Shown here: in pieces, positions 52,869 through 60,683 of the stretch
Numbering within the stretch: position 1 is the stretch's first letter
Layout: the number at the start of each line of letters is the position of its first letter
Origin: UBA10649 sp963755335
Lineage (GTDB): Bacteria; Actinomycetota; Actinomycetes; S36-B12
Assembly (NCBI GenBank): GCA_963755335.1
Contig: CAVWJW010000008.1
Span: forward strand, 1,860,001 to 1,924,000
DNA length: 64,000 nt
Direction: 5' to 3'
Made by a program: the position numbers and the translations under genes
The notes under the pieces: generated by a model
The model's input: only the letters and a program-made list of their open reading frames with translations
What the model was told of the DNA's origin: nothing
The model's database searches: none

Positions 52869-54176
52869 ATGGCCGCTCCAGCGGACGAGGGCCCCGGCAG
52901 GCGCAGGCGACGGTGGCGTGTCGACGTGACACCACTGCGGACGTCGCGCGACTTCCGCCTCCTGTTCTCCAGTGGCCTGGTCACCAACTTCGGCTCGATG
53001 ATCACCTACGTCGTCATCCCGTTCCAGGTGGCCACCTTGACTGGCTCCTTCGTCGCCGTGGGACTGATCGGCCTGTTCGAGCTCGTACCCCTCATCGTCT
53101 TCGGGCTCTACGGCGGAGCGCTCGCCGATTCGGTCGATCGTCGCGTCATGGTGATTGCGACCGAGGCCGCCGCGGGACTGGCGATCAGCGCACTCCTCGT
53201 CAACGCGCTGCTTCCGTCACCGCAGTTGTGGACGCTCTACGCCATCGCGATGCTTCTCGCGGGTCTGGACGGACTGCAACGCCCGTCACTGGATGCGATG
53301 GTTCCTCGCGTCGTCGAGCACGATCAGCTCCCCGCTGCAGCGGCACTCAACTCCTTCCGGTGGACGTTCGGCAGCATCGTCGGGCCCGCGATCGGCGGAC
53401 TGCTCGTCAGTGCCGGCGGCGCGGCAACGGCATACGGAGTCGACGTGCTCACCTACGTCCTGTCCATCATCCTGCTGTGGCGCGTGCGTTCCATCCGGGT
53501 GGAGAAGTCGGACGGCGACGATCGACCGTCCCTTCGACACGTCGCCGAAGGGATGCGGTACGCCTGGGGGCGCAAGGACCTTCTCGGTACGTATGCGGTG
53601 GACCTCATCGCGATGGTGTTCGCATTCCCCTATGCCCTGTTCCCGTTCCTCGCGCAGGAGCTGCACGCGGAGTGGGCGCTCGGACTCCTTTACGCGGCGG
53701 GTGCTGTTGGTTCCCTCGTCGTGTCGGCAACGAGCGGCTGGACGTCGGGCGTTCATCGACATGGGCGCGCGATCGTCATCGCTGCGATGACATGGGGCGT
53801 GGGCATCGCGTTGGTCGGCATGACGACGTCGCTGCCGTTCGTGCTGGCATGTCTGGTGGTCGCAGGTGGCGCCGACATGATCAGCGGGATCTTCCGCGGA
53901 GTGATGTGGAACCAGACGATTCCCGACGAAGTGCGCGGTCGCATGGCCGGAATCGAGTTGCTCAGTTACTCGGTCGGACCACTGCTCGGACAAGTGCGCA
54001 GCAGTGCAGCTGCGTCGTTGACATCTCTGCGCATGTCATTCATCAGCGGCGGTGTCCTCTGCGTCGTCGGCGTGGGCATCTCCGCAATTGCGTTGCCATC
54101 ATTGTGGAATTACGACGAGCGAACCAACGAGCACGCGATTCGCGAACGCAACAAGAGAACAGACAAGGGCGCGTGA
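52869..54176 (+). CDS. MFS transporter, enterobactin-exporter (EntS)-like
   Basis: 435 aa, 12 predicted membrane helices: LFSSGLVTNFGSMITYVVIPFQVATLTGS, YGGALADSVDRRVMV, SLDAMVPRVVEHDQLPAAAALNS and WNQTIPDEVRGRMAGIELLSY, which match MFS_3 exporters of siderophores, macrolides or similar compounds. The C-terminal tail is polar (ERTNEHAIRERNKRTDKGA). No siderophore genes are nearby, so the substrate is open. Confidence 0.86.
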   Translation: MAAPADEGPGRRRRRWRVDVTPLRTSRDFRLLFSSGLVTNFGSMITYVVIPFQVATLTGSFVAVGLIGLFELVPLIVFGLYGGALADSVDRRVMVIATEAAAGLAISALLVNALLPSPQLWTLYAIAMLLAGLDGLQRPSLDAMVPRVVEHDQLPAAAALNSFRWTFGSIVGPAIGGLLVSAGGAATAYGVDVLTYVLSIILLWRVRSIRVEKSDGDDRPSLRHVAEGMRYAWGRKDLLGTYAVDLIAMVFAFPYALFPFLAQELHAEWALGLLYAAGAVGSLVVSATSGWTSGVHRHGRAIVIAAMTWGVGIALVGMTTSLPFVLACLVVAGGADMISGIFRGVMWNQTIPDEVRGRMAGIELLSYSVGPLLGQVRSSAAASLTSLRMSFISGGVLCVVGVGISAIALPSLWNYDERTNEHAIRERNKRTDKGA

Positions 54177-54338
54177 TGTCCGAACACACGCAAGCATTTC
54201 GACGTTGACGCATACCACGCGCATGACACGCACGCACTTCACCGACGCGAATGGTTTTGGATTTTGTGTCATGCTCTGTCACAGTTGTAACTAAGGAACT
54301 CTGCAAAGACGCAGAGCTCCACTGACACGGGAGGCAAC

Positions 54339-54764
54339 GTGGCGGTCGCAAAGAAGACTGCAAAGAAGGCTCCGGCCAAGAAGGCCGCAGTCAAGAAGGC
54401 TCCGGTCCGCAAGGCCGCAGTCAAGAAGGCTCCGGTCCGCAAGGCCGCAGTCAAGAAGGCTCCGGCCAAGAAGGCTCCGGTCCGCAAGGCCGCAGTCAAG
54501 AAGGCTCCGGCCAAGAAGGCCGCTGCGAAGAAGGCCCCGGCCAAGAAGGCCCCGGTCCGCAAGGCCGCAGTCAAGAAGGCTCCGGCCAAGAAGGCCCCGG
54601 CGAAGAAGGCCGCAGTCAAGAAGGCCCCGGTCCGCAAGGCCGCAGTCAAGAAGGCTCCGGTCCGCAAGGCCGCAGTCAAGAAGGCCCCGGCCCGCAAGGC
54701 CGCAGTCAAGAAGGCTCCGGCCCGCAAGGCCGCAGTCAAGAAGGCTCCCGCCCGCAAGCGGTAG
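54339..54764 (+). CDS. Histone H1-like lysine/alanine/proline repeat protein
   Basis: 141 aa made of only seven residue types (Met, Ala, Val, Lys, Thr, Pro, Arg), built from KKAPVRKAAV, KKAPAKKAAV and KKAPARKAAV units. There is no acidic, aromatic, Cys or Gly residue, so no globular core is expected. It equals the C-terminal tail of actinobacterial HU/histone-like proteins without an HU domain. It should bind DNA, RNA or polyphosphate by charge; nucleoid compaction is likely but inferred. The GTG start has GGGAGG 5-6 bases upstream, and a perfect terminator follows 12 bases after the stop. Confidence 0.85.
   Translation: MAVAKKTAKKAPAKKAAVKKAPVRKAAVKKAPVRKAAVKKAPAKKAPVRKAAVKKAPAKKAAAKKAPAKKAPVRKAAVKKAPAKKAPAKKAAVKKAPVRKAAVKKAPVRKAAVKKAPARKAAVKKAPARKAAVKKAPARKR
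54351..54760 (+). repeat. Tandem AAGAAGGCTCCGG-type coding repeats
   Basis: The gene body consists of 15-30-base units differing in CTCCGG/CCCCGG and GTCCGC/GCCAAG/GCCCGC, so unit number is likely to vary by slippage or recombination. Confidence 0.8.
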
Positions 54765-54776
54765 CACTTCTGCCAA

Positions 54777-54830
54777 GCAGACAACGACGATGGCCCGCAC
54801 CTTTCGGTGCGGGCCATCGTCGTTGTCTGC
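54777..54830. terminator. Perfect 25-bp hairpin terminator
   Basis: GCAGACAACGACGATGGCCC plus GCACC (54777-54801) pairs without mismatch to 54806-54830 across a TTTC loop. It lies between the repeat-protein gene and a convergent 52-aa gene and can serve both. Confidence 0.85.
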
Positions 54831-54838
54831 GACTGCGG

Positions 54839-54997
54839 TCAGTCGTCGTCCGAGTCGAACGCCGCATTGCGCTCGTGGGCGAGCTCCAGCGCTCCCGCCG
54901 CCTCTGCCTCTGTGTCGAACGGTCCCAGCCGTTCTGCATTGGCACAGCCCGCCTCCGGCTCCACCTTCTGATGGACCAGGCAGTAGTACCAGCTCAT
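54839..54997 (-). CDS. Small conserved actinobacterial protein (52 aa)
   Basis: Starts MSWYYCLVHQKVEPEAGCAN and continues with ERLGPFDTEAEAAGALELAHERNAAFDSDDD before TGA. The aromatic, two-cysteine start (YYC, GC) and the LGPF-T-x-EEA helix resemble a short family widespread in actinobacteria next to unrelated genes. Function unknown; the Cys and His residues could bind a metal. GGGAGAT precedes the ATG. It is convergent with the lysine-repeat gene across a 25-bp hairpin. Confidence 0.72.
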   Translation of the reverse strand: MSWYYCLVHQKVEPEAGCANAERLGPFDTEAEAAGALELAHERNAAFDSDDD

Positions 54998-55069
54998 GTC
55001 ATCTCCCTCGCCAGCGGACGCGCCGTGTCCTCAGCGCTCACCCCAAACATAGCGACATCGCAGCCGATC

Positions 55070-55075
55070 TAGACT
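55070..55075 (+). promoter_or_regulatory. Candidate -10 (TAGACT), leaderless start of map
   Basis: TAGACT is 7 bases before ATG 55083, with no ribosome-binding site between. Confidence 0.5.
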
Positions 55076-55082
55076 CAGGCAC

Positions 55083-55971
55083 ATGCCTCCGCGCGACCGC
55101 GACACCCTGACCCCCGGTCGGATCTCGCCCACCCGCGCCGTCCCTGCGGGCATCGAACGCCCGGAGTACGTCGGGAAGGCGGCGCCAACCCCGTACGAGG
55201 GGCCGGAGGTGAAGAGCCCCGAGACCATCGACGCCATGCGGATCGCCGGGCGACTCGCGGCCGATGCGCTTGTGGAGGTGGGGCGTCACATCGTTCCAGG
55301 AGTGACGACCGACGAGCTCGACGTGATCGGCCACGAGTTCCTGTGCGACCACGGCGCCTACCCGTCGACCCTCGGCTACCGAGGCTTCCCCAAGTCACTG
55401 TGCACGTCCGCCAATGAAGTCATCTGTCACGGCATTCCCGACAGCACGATCCTGCTCGACGGAGACATCTGCAACATCGACATCACCGCCTTCCTCGGCG
55501 GAGTGCACGGCGACACCAACGCCACCTTCCTCGTCGGTCGATGTCGACCAGGAGGCGCGTGACCTGGTGGAGCGCACGAAGGAGGCGACCCGTCGGGCCA
55601 TCAAGGCCGTCGCACCCGGCAGGCCCATCAGTGTCATCGGCCGTGTCATCGAGAGCTACGCGCGCCGATTCGGCTACGGCGTCGTGCGTGACTTCACCGG
55701 TCACGGCATCGGAACGTCGTTCCACACCGGTCTCGTCATTCCCCACTATGACGATCCGCGCCACGACACCACGCTCGAGGTCGGCATGACCTTCACCATC
55801 GAGCCCATGATCACGCTCGGTACCTATGACTACGCCATCTGGGACGACACGTGGACGGTCGTCACCAAGGACCGGCTCTGGACCGCGCAGTTCGAGCACA
55901 CGCTTGCCGTGACGGAGACCGGTTGCGAGATCCTCACTCTCCCTACCGGCGTCGACGAAGGGAACTGGTAG
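55083..55971 (+). CDS. map: Type I methionine aminopeptidase (one frame shift)
   Basis: About 295 aa. Removes N-terminal Met from nascent proteins. An N-terminal extension of about 40 residues with a Pro-rich segment (as in mycobacterial MapB) precedes the pita-bread fold. Metal-site motifs: GFPKSLCTSANEVICHGIPD, DICNIDITAFLGGVHGDTNATF, FTGHGIGTSFHTGLVIPHY, GMTFTIEPMI and TAQFEHTLAVT. One extra base near 55543 (GTCGGTCGATGTCGACC) splits the frame. Confidence 0.93.
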
Positions 55972-55996
55972 ATGACGCATCGCGCACACGGACACG

Positions 55997-56746
55997 GTGT
56001 GGCCCCCTGATGTACTGACTCTGTCGATCGACATCGGCGGCTCCGGCTTCAAGGCGTCGATCGTGAACATCCAGGGCATCATGACGACCGATCGCGTACG
56101 CATCGACACGCCCTACCCGTGCCCGCCGGATGTCCTCGTCGAGGCGATCGTCGAACTGGTCAAGCCGCTGCTCACCGTCCACCGGGTGTCCGTGGGCTTC
56201 CCCGGCCTCGTGCGGCACGGTCACGTGATCGAGGTGCCCAGCCTGTCGCGGGCGGAGTACGGGGGCGAGCGGGATCCCGGCCTTGCTGAGGCATGGCACG
56301 GCTTCGATCTCGCCCACACCCTCGCGCAGTCCCTCCAGCTGCCGACCAAGGTCGTCAACGACGCGGACATGCAGGGGTGCGCCGTCGTCGAAGGTGCGGG
56401 GCTCGAGTTCGTCATGACGCTCGGCACCGGTGTCGGCACCGCGCTGTTCAACGACGGGACGCTGATGCCGCACCTCGAACTCTCGCACGGGCCGTTCCGC
56501 GACAAGATGTCGTTCGACATCGCCCTGGGCAACGCTCAGCGCAAGGAGATCGGGACCGAGCGCTGGGTGAAGCGGGTGCGCAAGGCCATCGAGGACTTCC
56601 GCGAGATGCTCTACTTCGATCGGCTCTACGTCGGCGGCGGCAACGCCAAGCACCTGTCGCCGAGCGACGTGGGCCCACTGGGGCAGATCGTGCCGAACAC
56701 CTCCGGAATCCTCGGTGGCGTGCGCGTCTGGGACCTCGACGCCTGA
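55997..56746 (+). CDS. ROK-family polyphosphate glucokinase-like kinase
   Basis: 249 aa from GTG 55997. Phosphate-1 motif TLSIDIGGSGFKASIVN, SVGFPGLVRHGHV, VVNDADMQGCAVVEG, the nucleotide motif MTLGTGVGTALFNDG and the C-terminal LYFDRLYVGGGNAKHL. These match actinobacterial polyphosphate-dependent glucokinases (PpgK), which phosphorylate glucose with polyphosphate or ATP. The usual GSGIKG is GSGFKA, and the ELxHHPFR motif is ELSHGPFR, so substrate use may differ. Confidence 0.82.
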   Translation: MWPPDVLTLSIDIGGSGFKASIVNIQGIMTTDRVRIDTPYPCPPDVLVEAIVELVKPLLTVHRVSVGFPGLVRHGHVIEVPSLSRAEYGGERDPGLAEAWHGFDLAHTLAQSLQLPTKVVNDADMQGCAVVEGAGLEFVMTLGTGVGTALFNDGTLMPHLELSHGPFRDKMSFDIALGNAQRKEIGTERWVKRVRKAIEDFREMLYFDRLYVGGGNAKHLSPSDVGPLGQIVPNTSGILGGVRVWDLDA

Positions 56747-56751
56747 CGGAC

Positions 56752-56772
56752 GTTAAAAGTCCGGTTTTCAAC
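56752..56772. promoter_or_regulatory. AT-rich near-palindrome before the MarR gene
   Basis: GTTAAAA-GTCCGG-TTTTCAAC is an imperfect inverted repeat just upstream of the marR -10 (TAGACT, 56783-56788; 6 bases before GTG 56795). A candidate autoregulatory operator. Confidence 0.35.
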
Positions 56773-56794
56773 TAATCTGAGGTAGACTCGTCGC

Positions 56795-57256
56795 GTGACG
56801 AGATGGCTGACCCCCGAACAGCAGGGCAACTGGCGCGCCTGGTTATCGGCGTCCCAACTGCTCAACGAGCAGCTGAGCCGTGAGCTGCAGGAGCGACACG
56901 GGCTCACCATCGCCGACTACGAGATCCTTGTCCGCCTGTCCGAGGCCCCCGAGCGTCGGCTGCGCATGAGCGACCTCGCCGAGCAGACCCTCTCCTCGCG
57001 GAGCAGGCTCTCGCACCAGATCGACCGGATGGAGAAGGCCGGCCTCGTCGAGCGGCAGGTCTGCGCCGACGATCGCCGCGGCGCATTCGCGGCCCTCACC
57101 CCGCGTGGCTGGGACGCCCTTGTGGATGCTGCGCCGGACCACGTCGAAGGCGTGCGCGCCCACCTGGTCGACCAGCTCAGCGAGGACGAATTCGCGGCCC
57201 TGGGGTCGGCCTGCGAGCGCGTAGCCAGCCACCTGTCACTGCTGCAGACCCGCTGA
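56795..57256 (+). CDS. MarR family transcriptional regulator
   Basis: 153 aa winged-helix protein: LTIADYEILVRLSEAPERRLRMSDLAEQTLSSRSRLSHQIDRMEKAGLVERQVCADDRRGAF is the full DNA-binding domain. The conserved DDRR wing is present, flanked by dimerisation helices. A Cys in the wing (QVCADDRR) could make it redox-sensitive, but this is speculative. The GTG start is leaderless (TAGACT 6 bases before). No obvious co-regulated partner follows on the same strand. Confidence 0.9.
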   Translation: MTRWLTPEQQGNWRAWLSASQLLNEQLSRELQERHGLTIADYEILVRLSEAPERRLRMSDLAEQTLSSRSRLSHQIDRMEKAGLVERQVCADDRRGAFAALTPRGWDALVDAAPDHVEGVRAHLVDQLSEDEFAALGSACERVASHLSLLQTR

Positions 57257-57333
57257 TTTCGCCGCCGTTCGGGGCGGTTCGGAAGCCCAATTTTGGGGCG
57301 TCCGTACCCGCGTTTAGGCAACCCTCACTCGGC

Positions 57334-57339
57334 TAGGCT
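57334..57339 (+). promoter_or_regulatory. Candidate -10 (TAGGCT) for the Hint-domain gene
   Basis: TAGGCT is 30 bases before ATG 57370, with GGGGTGAGG as ribosome-binding site, so this transcript has a leader. Confidence 0.4.
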
Positions 57340-57369
57340 CCACCGAAGTTCGACGATCGGGGTGAGGCA

Positions 57370-58248
57370 ATGGGATCCGTGACCTTCGCGGGGTACTACA
57401 CAGGAACGTACGACCCGGACCGGGGTGGCATCTTCACGGCCGTGACCTGGCATGACGGGCCCATCACGATCGACTTCGACGGCAGTGCCCTGTCGCCGGG
57501 CGACTTCTTCAACTCGATCGACGGCGTCTACTACGGCTCGGTCGATCCCAACGGCGTGACGAGTATCCTCACCGCGCCGACCGAGTTCAACGGACCCACG
57601 ATCCTCTACTCGAACGACGCGAACCTCCTCGGTGGTGTCCCGCGGGAGCTCTCCGTGGCGCGCGTCACCTTCACCTGCCTCCTGGCCGGCACGTTGATCG
57701 CGACTCCCGATGGCGAGCGACTCGTGCAGGATCTGCGACCCGGCGACCTGGTGCTGACCCCCGATGGCGAAGCGGTCGCGATCCGGTGGATCGGCCGCCA
57801 GTCGGCGATCGCCATGTTCGCGGGGCCGGAGGCGGTGCCGGTCGTCATCCGTGCCGGTGCACTGAACGACGGCGTCCCCTCTTCGGACCTGTGCGTCTCC
57901 CCCGATCACGCGATCCTCGTCGACGGACTCCTCGCGAACGCCCGGGCGCTGGTCAACGGGACGTCGATCGTGCCCATGATGCAGCCGCCGGCGCAGATCG
58001 ACTACTACCACCTCGAGCTTGACCGGCATCGCCTGATCATCGCGAACGGCACCGCGGTCGAGTCGTTCGTCGACGACGTCAGCCGGTCGGCCTTCGACAA
58101 CGTCGACGAGTGGCGGGCACTGGGCCTGCCTCCGCTGTCCGCCGAGCCGCTGCCGTACGTGAAGGCCAAGTCCGAACGCCAGCTCCCCCAAGCGGTAGCC
58201 GCGCGACTGGCCGACCGCGCCACGACGCTGCTCTCCACCGCGTACTAG
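57370..58248 (+). CDS. Hint_2 (hedgehog/intein-type) domain protein
   Basis: 292 aa. The N-terminal 95 residues are a beta-rich module (FAGYYTGTYDPDRGGIF, Tyr/Asp/Gly-rich) without a signal peptide. A Hint_2 domain follows: CLLAGTLIATPDGERLVQDL with the nucleophile-type Cys at about 102, RPGDLVLTPDG, AIRWIGRQ, VVIRAGALNDGVPSSDLCVSPDHAIL, and YYHLELDRHRLIIANGTAVESF. There is no C-terminal His-Asn-Cys splice junction, so self-splicing is not expected. Hint_2 proteins are mostly known from alphaproteobacteria. Here it opens a surface-glycan locus, suggesting autoprocessing or export-linked function and possible transfer. Confidence 0.82.
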   Translation: MGSVTFAGYYTGTYDPDRGGIFTAVTWHDGPITIDFDGSALSPGDFFNSIDGVYYGSVDPNGVTSILTAPTEFNGPTILYSNDANLLGGVPRELSVARVTFTCLLAGTLIATPDGERLVQDLRPGDLVLTPDGEAVAIRWIGRQSAIAMFAGPEAVPVVIRAGALNDGVPSSDLCVSPDHAILVDGLLANARALVNGTSIVPMMQPPAQIDYYHLELDRHRLIIANGTAVESFVDDVSRSAFDNVDEWRALGLPPLSAEPLPYVKAKSERQLPQAVAARLADRATTLLSTAY

Positions 58249-58279
58249 TACGCCCGCGTCCGTCCCCCACCCGTCAGCC

Positions 58280-59920
58280 ATGACCGAGGATCCCGGCGAG
58301 CTCGTCACGCGAGCGCGTTCCCGCCACATCGACGGTGACATCACCGCGGCACTGGAGCTGTACGAGCGCGCCGCGCGATTGGCCCCGCAGGACGGGCATG
58401 CGCACTTCGGCGTCGGCACGTGTGCCCAGCTGCTCGGTCAACGAGAGAAGGCGCTTTGCGCCTACGTGGCGTCGCAGCCCACCTTCCCGGATCATCCGGC
58501 GATCACCACCCGGATGGCCCATCTGCTCAGAGAGCTCGGCCGCCTCGACGAGGCCCTCGCGATGTACGAACGGGCGCGCACGCTGTGCGACGACGACGTC
58601 ACGATCCCCGTCGGCCACTCGCAGACCCTGACGCTGCTGGGTCGCAACGACCTCGCGCTCGCAGCGCTCACGCCCGGGCCGTGGGATGCCGCCGGGCTTC
58701 GGCTCGTGGAGGTCCAGCGCGCACAGGCCCTGATCGGTCTGGCGCGATTCGATGAGGCCGCGACCGTGGTGCAGGACCTGCTCGACCAGGGAGCCGGCGA
58801 CCAGTTGGTCCGATGGATCCTGCTCAGCGACATCGCCGCCGCTCGCTGGGACCTCGAGGAAGCGGAGCAGCACTGCGCCGCGGCATGTGCGGCCAACCCC
58901 GAGAACCCCACGCTCCACCTGCGTCATGCCGCGGCCCTCCTCGCGCTCCTGCGGCCAGCCGAGGCGATCGCGGCCCTGACGCTGTGGGCGGCCAACAGCC
59001 CCCTCACACCGGCCTCGGACGTCCGGCCCCGGGCAACCCAGGGGCTGCTCGCGGACATCGCGAACGAGATGCTGCTCCGCCCAGTGGCCCTGGCGGCCGC
59101 GAAGCGTGCCCTCGACGACCAGGATGTACCGGCTGCCGCCCTGGCCGTTCGCGCGACACCGGATTCCCTCGCCGCGGCCGCGGCGCTGTTCGTCACGCTG
59201 CGACGGACCGACCTGCTTCGCCAGGACTACGTCGCCGCCGAGACCGCCGTGCCCGACGACGCCTACGTCCACGAGCAGCTCGTTGGAAGGTCCGTCATCC
59301 CGCACCACGTCGTGCAGGCATGGCTCGGCTCACCGCTCCCGGCGGAGGTGGAGGCTCTCACGAGCACGTGGCGCCGCCGGGCCGGCTGGCGCTACACCCG
59401 CCTGGACGACAGTTCGGCGATGGACTTCCTCCGTGAGCAGGTCGGCGAGGACGCGATCCGCGCCTATCGTCGAGCCCGCCATCCGGCCGCCAAGGCAGAC
59501 CTCATCCGCCTGGCCTGGCTCACGGCCAATGGCGGAGTGTGGGCGGACGTCGACGACGCGTGTCACGCGCCCATCGAACCCCTCGTGGATGGGCCGTCGC
59601 TCGTGCTCTGGCAGGAGGATCGCGGCAATCTCGCCAACGACTTCATGGCAGCGGCACCGGGCCATCCGGCGATCCTGGCCGCTCGCGACGAGGCCATCCG
59701 CAGTCTGCTGAATACGTACACCGAGTCGACGTGGCTGGCCACCGGACCCGGCCTGGTCACCCGGCACGTCGCGGTATGGCTGGCCCGCCATCTCGAGACG
59801 ATTGGCACCACCACGGTGATCCTCGACCGGCACGACCTCAAGCCCTTTGTCGCTGCCGGGCTACCGATGCACTACAAGTCCGGGCCCGACTACTGGCTGC
59901 ACCGCGAATCCCGAGGCTGA
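58280..59920 (+). CDS. TPR-repeat protein with a DXD-type sugar transferase domain
   Basis: 546 aa. Residues about 5-270 are TPR-like helical repeats (LELYERAARLAPQDGHAHFGVG, ALAMYERARTLCDDDVTIP). Residues about 335-540 resemble the glycosyltransferase sugar-binding DXD family (OCH1-like): YRRARHPAAKADLIRLAWL then NGGVWADVDDACHAPIEPL, where DVDD is the nucleotide-sugar/metal motif, and ATGPGLVTRHV. Probably adds a sugar to a surface polymer. Starts 31 bases after the Hint gene. Its end overlaps the convergent ABC ATPase gene by 60 bases. Confidence 0.8.
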   Translation: MTEDPGELVTRARSRHIDGDITAALELYERAARLAPQDGHAHFGVGTCAQLLGQREKALCAYVASQPTFPDHPAITTRMAHLLRELGRLDEALAMYERARTLCDDDVTIPVGHSQTLTLLGRNDLALAALTPGPWDAAGLRLVEVQRAQALIGLARFDEAATVVQDLLDQGAGDQLVRWILLSDIAAARWDLEEAEQHCAAACAANPENPTLHLRHAAALLALLRPAEAIAALTLWAANSPLTPASDVRPRATQGLLADIANEMLLRPVALAAAKRALDDQDVPAAALAVRATPDSLAAAAALFVTLRRTDLLRQDYVAAETAVPDDAYVHEQLVGRSVIPHHVVQAWLGSPLPAEVEALTSTWRRRAGWRYTRLDDSSAMDFLREQVGEDAIRAYRRARHPAAKADLIRLAWLTANGGVWADVDDACHAPIEPLVDGPSLVLWQEDRGNLANDFMAAAPGHPAILAARDEAIRSLLNTYTESTWLATGPGLVTRHVAVWLARHLETIGTTTVILDRHDLKPFVAAGLPMHYKSGPDYWLHRESRG

Positions 59921-60673
59921 CCCGGCACCGGTGCCGACCGTGGCGGCGACCGACTGAAGGTAGGCGCGTTCGGCTCCGCCGAGCGTTCCCGCATAGGCAA
60001 CGGATCCGGCGTCGAGGAAGAGTCCGCGGTTGCAGGTCGCGCGGAGCAGGCCGAGGCTGTGCGACGCAACGACGACCGATCCCGAGCCCTGCACGAACGA
60101 CTCCATCCGCTCCGCAGCTTTCTGGGCGAAGGCTGCGTCGGCGGCGCCGATCCCCTCGTCGAGGACGAGCACCTCGGGGCGAAGTCCGGTGATCACCGAG
60201 AAGCGCAGCCGCGCCATCATGCCCGAGGAGAAGGTGTAGACCGGATCGTCGATACGTGCGGCAAGCCCGGAGAACTCGATCGCCTCACTTGCGACACGGA
60301 AGACCTCCCGGCCGCGCAGTCCGAGCTGGATGCCCAGGGTCTCGGCGTTCTCGCGACCGGATGCCTCCGGGTCGAGCCCCAGGTTCGCCCCGCCCAGAAG
60401 TGAGAGAACCCGACCGGTCACCCACATGCGACCCTGGGTCGGCATGAGCACTCCCGCGATGATCCGAAGCAGCGTCGTCTTGCCCGCGCCGTTGGCACCG
60501 AGCAGTCCCAGTCGCTCTCCGTCGCCGACGCGGAACTCGACGTCTCGCAGGGCCGAGACCACTCGGCGCTGCTCGCGTCGGCGCAGGAACATGTTCATCG
60601 TCGACCGCTTTATGTTCTGATCGCGGGCAGCGAGGTACTCGAAGTCGACGCTGATGCCGCGGGCATCGATCAC
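59861..60673 (-). CDS. ABC-2 polysaccharide/teichoic-acid exporter ATPase (Wzt/TagH-like)
   Basis: 270 aa. Walker A LLGANGAGKTTLLRIIAG, signature YTFSSGMMARLRFS, Walker B EVLVLDEGIGAADAAF and switch His SHSLGLLRATC. The N-terminal region (FEYLAARDQNIKRS) matches exporters of O-antigen and wall polymers. There is no C-terminal carbohydrate-binding extension, so it belongs to the short, non-recognising type. GTG start. It follows the permease gene by 10 bases. Confidence 0.9.
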   Translation of the reverse strand: MIDARGISVDFEYLAARDQNIKRSTMNMFLRRREQRRVVSALRDVEFRVGDGERLGLLGANGAGKTTLLRIIAGVLMPTQGRMWVTGRVLSLLGGANLGLDPEASGRENAETLGIQLGLRGREVFRVASEAIEFSGLAARIDDPVYTFSSGMMARLRFSVITGLRPEVLVLDEGIGAADAAFAQKAAERMESFVQGSGSVVVASHSLGLLRATCNRGLFLDAGSVAYAGTLGGAERAYLQSVAATVGTGAGSASGFAVQPVVGPGLVVHR

Positions 60674-60683
60674 TGTGACCTCC

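Noticed and set aside
54339..54764. CRISPR array or VNTR without coding function
   Set aside because: The repeats are in frame, without unique spacers, have a start codon with ribosome-binding site and a terminator, and encode a recognisable basic protein.
57370..58248. A self-splicing intein
   Set aside because: There is no C-terminal His-Asn followed by Cys/Ser/Thr, no homing endonuclease and no host-protein extein on either side.
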